From assembly GCF_039532605.1 (NCBI RefSeq), contig NZ_BAAARY010000034.1:1-15111 (forward strand): 15,111 bases of DNA, given 5' to 3'. Positions 13,828 through 15,111 of the stretch are shown one piece after another. This DNA is from Pilimelia columellifera (GTDB taxonomy: Bacteria > Actinomycetota > Actinomycetes > Mycobacteriales > Micromonosporaceae). The position numbers and the translations under genes are program-made. The number at the start of each line of letters is the position of its first letter. Positions within the stretch are counted from its first letter, which is position 1. The notes below the pieces were generated by a model that worked only from the letters and a program-made list of their open reading frames with translations, ran no database searches and was not told the origin of the DNA.

Positions 13828-14258
13828 TCGATCAGCCGCCGCCGGTCTCGCTGCTGTTCGCTCAGCACCTTGCCGAGGATCTGTCAGGGATCGCCGAGGT
13901 GGTTATCACGTACGAGCACGGAGGGTTGGCGGTCGGCGTTTCACCGGATCGCCCCGGTGCCCGCGCCTTCCATTGGATTGACTTCGGCGACGAGATCATT
14001 GTCGAGGTCGGCTCTGTTGGCGGACGCTGGGAACTTGCCGGTAGCGAGGAAGACCTTGAGCTGCTCAGATCGCTGGTCTGGTCCGTGATAGCGGGCGGGG
14101 TAACAGAGGTCTTCTCATTTCAGCGGTCCCGAGTCACCGTCACCCTCCCGGACGGGACGCGTGAGACGGAAACAGGGTACGAGGGTCCGGGCGGGTGTCT
14201 GCCGCTGCCGCTGTGGCCACGGTGGTCCCGGACGGTGAAATACCTGCCTTACCGGTAG
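13824..14258 (+). CDS. Hypothetical protein (144 aa)
   Basis: I do not recognise a family. The product is a small acidic protein with an early helix (VSLLFAQHLAEDLSGIAEVV), alternating β-like segments (ITYEHGGLAVGV, HWIDFGDEIIVEVGSVGGRWEL), a helix (EEDLELLRSLVWSVIAGG) and a C-terminus FSFQRSRVTVTLPDG ending in tryptophan-rich PLPLWPRWSR. The layout resembles small immunity-type proteins, but there is no toxin next to it. The frame is open upstream to 13740. I choose ATG 13824 because the upstream part overlaps the promoter and repeat 6, and because the leader ORF stop overlaps this ATG. GTG 13788 is the main alternative. It converges on the histidine phosphatase gene. Confidence 0.7.
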   Translation: MIDQPPPVSLLFAQHLAEDLSGIAEVVITYEHGGLAVGVSPDRPGARAFHWIDFGDEIIVEVGSVGGRWELAGSEEDLELLRSLVWSVIAGGVTEVFSFQRSRVTVTLPDGTRETETGYEGPGGCLPLPLWPRWSRTVKYLPYR

Positions 14259-14322
14259 TTCCCTGCCGCCCGTGCCAGCGAGCTCCACGATCGCGACGCA
14301 CCTACTTGCCGCCGATGGCGCG

Positions 14323-14925
14323 CTATGGGAGATGCGCTGGCAGTGCTTCCGGTCGCAGGTGTCCTGTGTCGTTGAGGCTGACCAGGGTCGGTGGCCTGTC
14401 GGTGTCCCATCGCACGATGGTGATGGCGCAGTTGGCTTGGTTGAGGCCGATCCACCGCCATACGGGGGCGTCTAGTACGTGCCGGATGAACCATCCGATC
14501 ACGAAGTTATGCGTGATCAGCAGCTCATTTCGGTCGCGGCCGCCGACGACGCCGAAGTGTTCGACAGCGGATTGAAGGGCTGTTGCGTCCTCGTCGCGGT
14601 CATGGTCGGGGATTTGGTCGAGCCAGTCGTGCCACCGGTGTGGGTATTGGCCGCGTTGCCCGAGGGATGGTGTCGGTGTTCGGTCAGTGATGAGGTCGCA
14701 GGCGTGATGCGGGACGTGCGGGAGATGGCCTGCGATGATGGCGGCGGTCTGGGCGGCCCGTGCCAACGGGCTGTGGTGGATCGCGGTGAAGGGCGACGCC
14801 CGTAGCCGCTGGCCAAGTCTGTGGGCCTGGATGCGCCCTGAGTGGGAGAGACTTCCGTCCGGGGCGTGTGCGGTCGCGGGGTCTTGCTCACCATGTCGGA
14901 CGAGGTACAGGTGGGTGCGCGTCAC
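14323..14925 (-). CDS. Histidine phosphatase (phosphoglycerate-mutase-like) family protein (200 aa)
   Basis: The N-terminus THLYLVRHGEQD carries the RHG motif with catalytic H11. HSPLARAAQTAAII (51-64) holds the second arginine, and LLITHNFVIGWFIRHVL (about 136-152) holds the second catalytic histidine. An acidic residue in QSAVEHFG lies ahead of it. This is the usual set for the branch-1/2 histidine phosphatases; the substrate (a phosphosugar, nucleotide or protein phosphate) cannot be told. Length is normal. The start is GTG 14925, with an AAAGGCGG ribosome-binding sequence just upstream, unlike the leaderless module genes. The remaining 14926-15111 shows no gene. Confidence 0.9.
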   Translation of the reverse strand: MTRTHLYLVRHGEQDPATAHAPDGSLSHSGRIQAHRLGQRLRASPFTAIHHSPLARAAQTAAIIAGHLPHVPHHACDLITDRTPTPSLGQRGQYPHRWHDWLDQIPDHDRDEDATALQSAVEHFGVVGGRDRNELLITHNFVIGWFIRHVLDAPVWRWIGLNQANCAITIVRWDTDRPPTLVSLNDTGHLRPEALPAHLP

Positions 14926-15111
14926 AACCAGCCGCCTTTCGAAGAACCCATCGGCCGATCACAGTAGGTCGCCAACGCAAGAATCACTCAGGCGAAATCC
15001 GGCCGACTCACGCTTCTGGCTCCCTTCTGTGTCAAGCGGCTAGTACGACAGCCGTACTTTTCGGTTACGTGATCAACTCGGCGGTCTCGCGGCGTCGGTA
15101 GTGGGCTTTTC

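Noticed and set aside
14985..15080. Repeat-like fragments ATCACTCAGGCG and GATCAACTCGGCGG near the window end
   Set aside because: They share only 5-9 bases with the family and do not pair at the right spacing; chance matches are likely in this composition.

Overview
The window is high-G+C DNA with actinomycete features: many GTG starts, very GC-rich third codon positions, several genes with a -10 hexamer 6-7 nt before the start codon (leaderless transcripts), and protein families familiar from Micromonospora/Streptomyces-type genomes. I cannot name the species. It looks like an accessory (genomic-island) region rather than a core housekeeping region.

Left part (1-4682): a NucS-like PD-(D/E)XK protein (-), an 87-aa small protein (-), a HAD phosphatase-like protein (+), a 249-aa SUKH-like protein (-) and a P-loop ATPase (+) with much lower G+C than its surroundings. 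Middle part (4731-11711): a minus-strand cluster (HEAT-repeat protein > 121-aa protein > a frameshifted gene > a tRNA-like gene > a 751-aa protein) and, divergently, an intact large serine recombinase. Right part (12012-14925): a small membrane protein (-), a 159-aa protein (+), a DUF1990 protein (-), a 144-aa protein (+) and a histidine phosphatase (-).

The most unusual feature is a dispersed repeat family that a gene list does not explain. At seven places, all in intergenic DNA, a motif built on ACTCA..TGCCGC and/or its partner TGCCGAG|TTGAGTGC occurs. Two copies (2231-2299 and 13022-13100) are complete 69-79 bp elements with inverted ACTCA/TGAGT ends. The right half contains GTTGAGT, which fits the integron core-site consensus GTTRRRY. 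Two left halves contain ACTCAAC, which fits RYYYAAC. The copies separate single-gene modules: [249-aa], [ATPase], [159-aa], [DUF1990]. This resembles a gene-cassette array, but no integron integrase is visible. The only recombinase in the window is of the serine type, and it lies in the block that separates the two groups of modules.

The module genes have their own leaderless promoters (for example TACGCT-6 nt-ATG), so each could be expressed in either orientation wherever it lands. Other oddities are a tRNA-Arg(UCG)-like gene with perfect stems but a non-canonical T-loop that ends 2 nt before the start codon of the 751-aa gene, a single-base frameshift in the gene before it, and a 14-codon leader ORF whose stop overlaps the start of the 144-aa gene.
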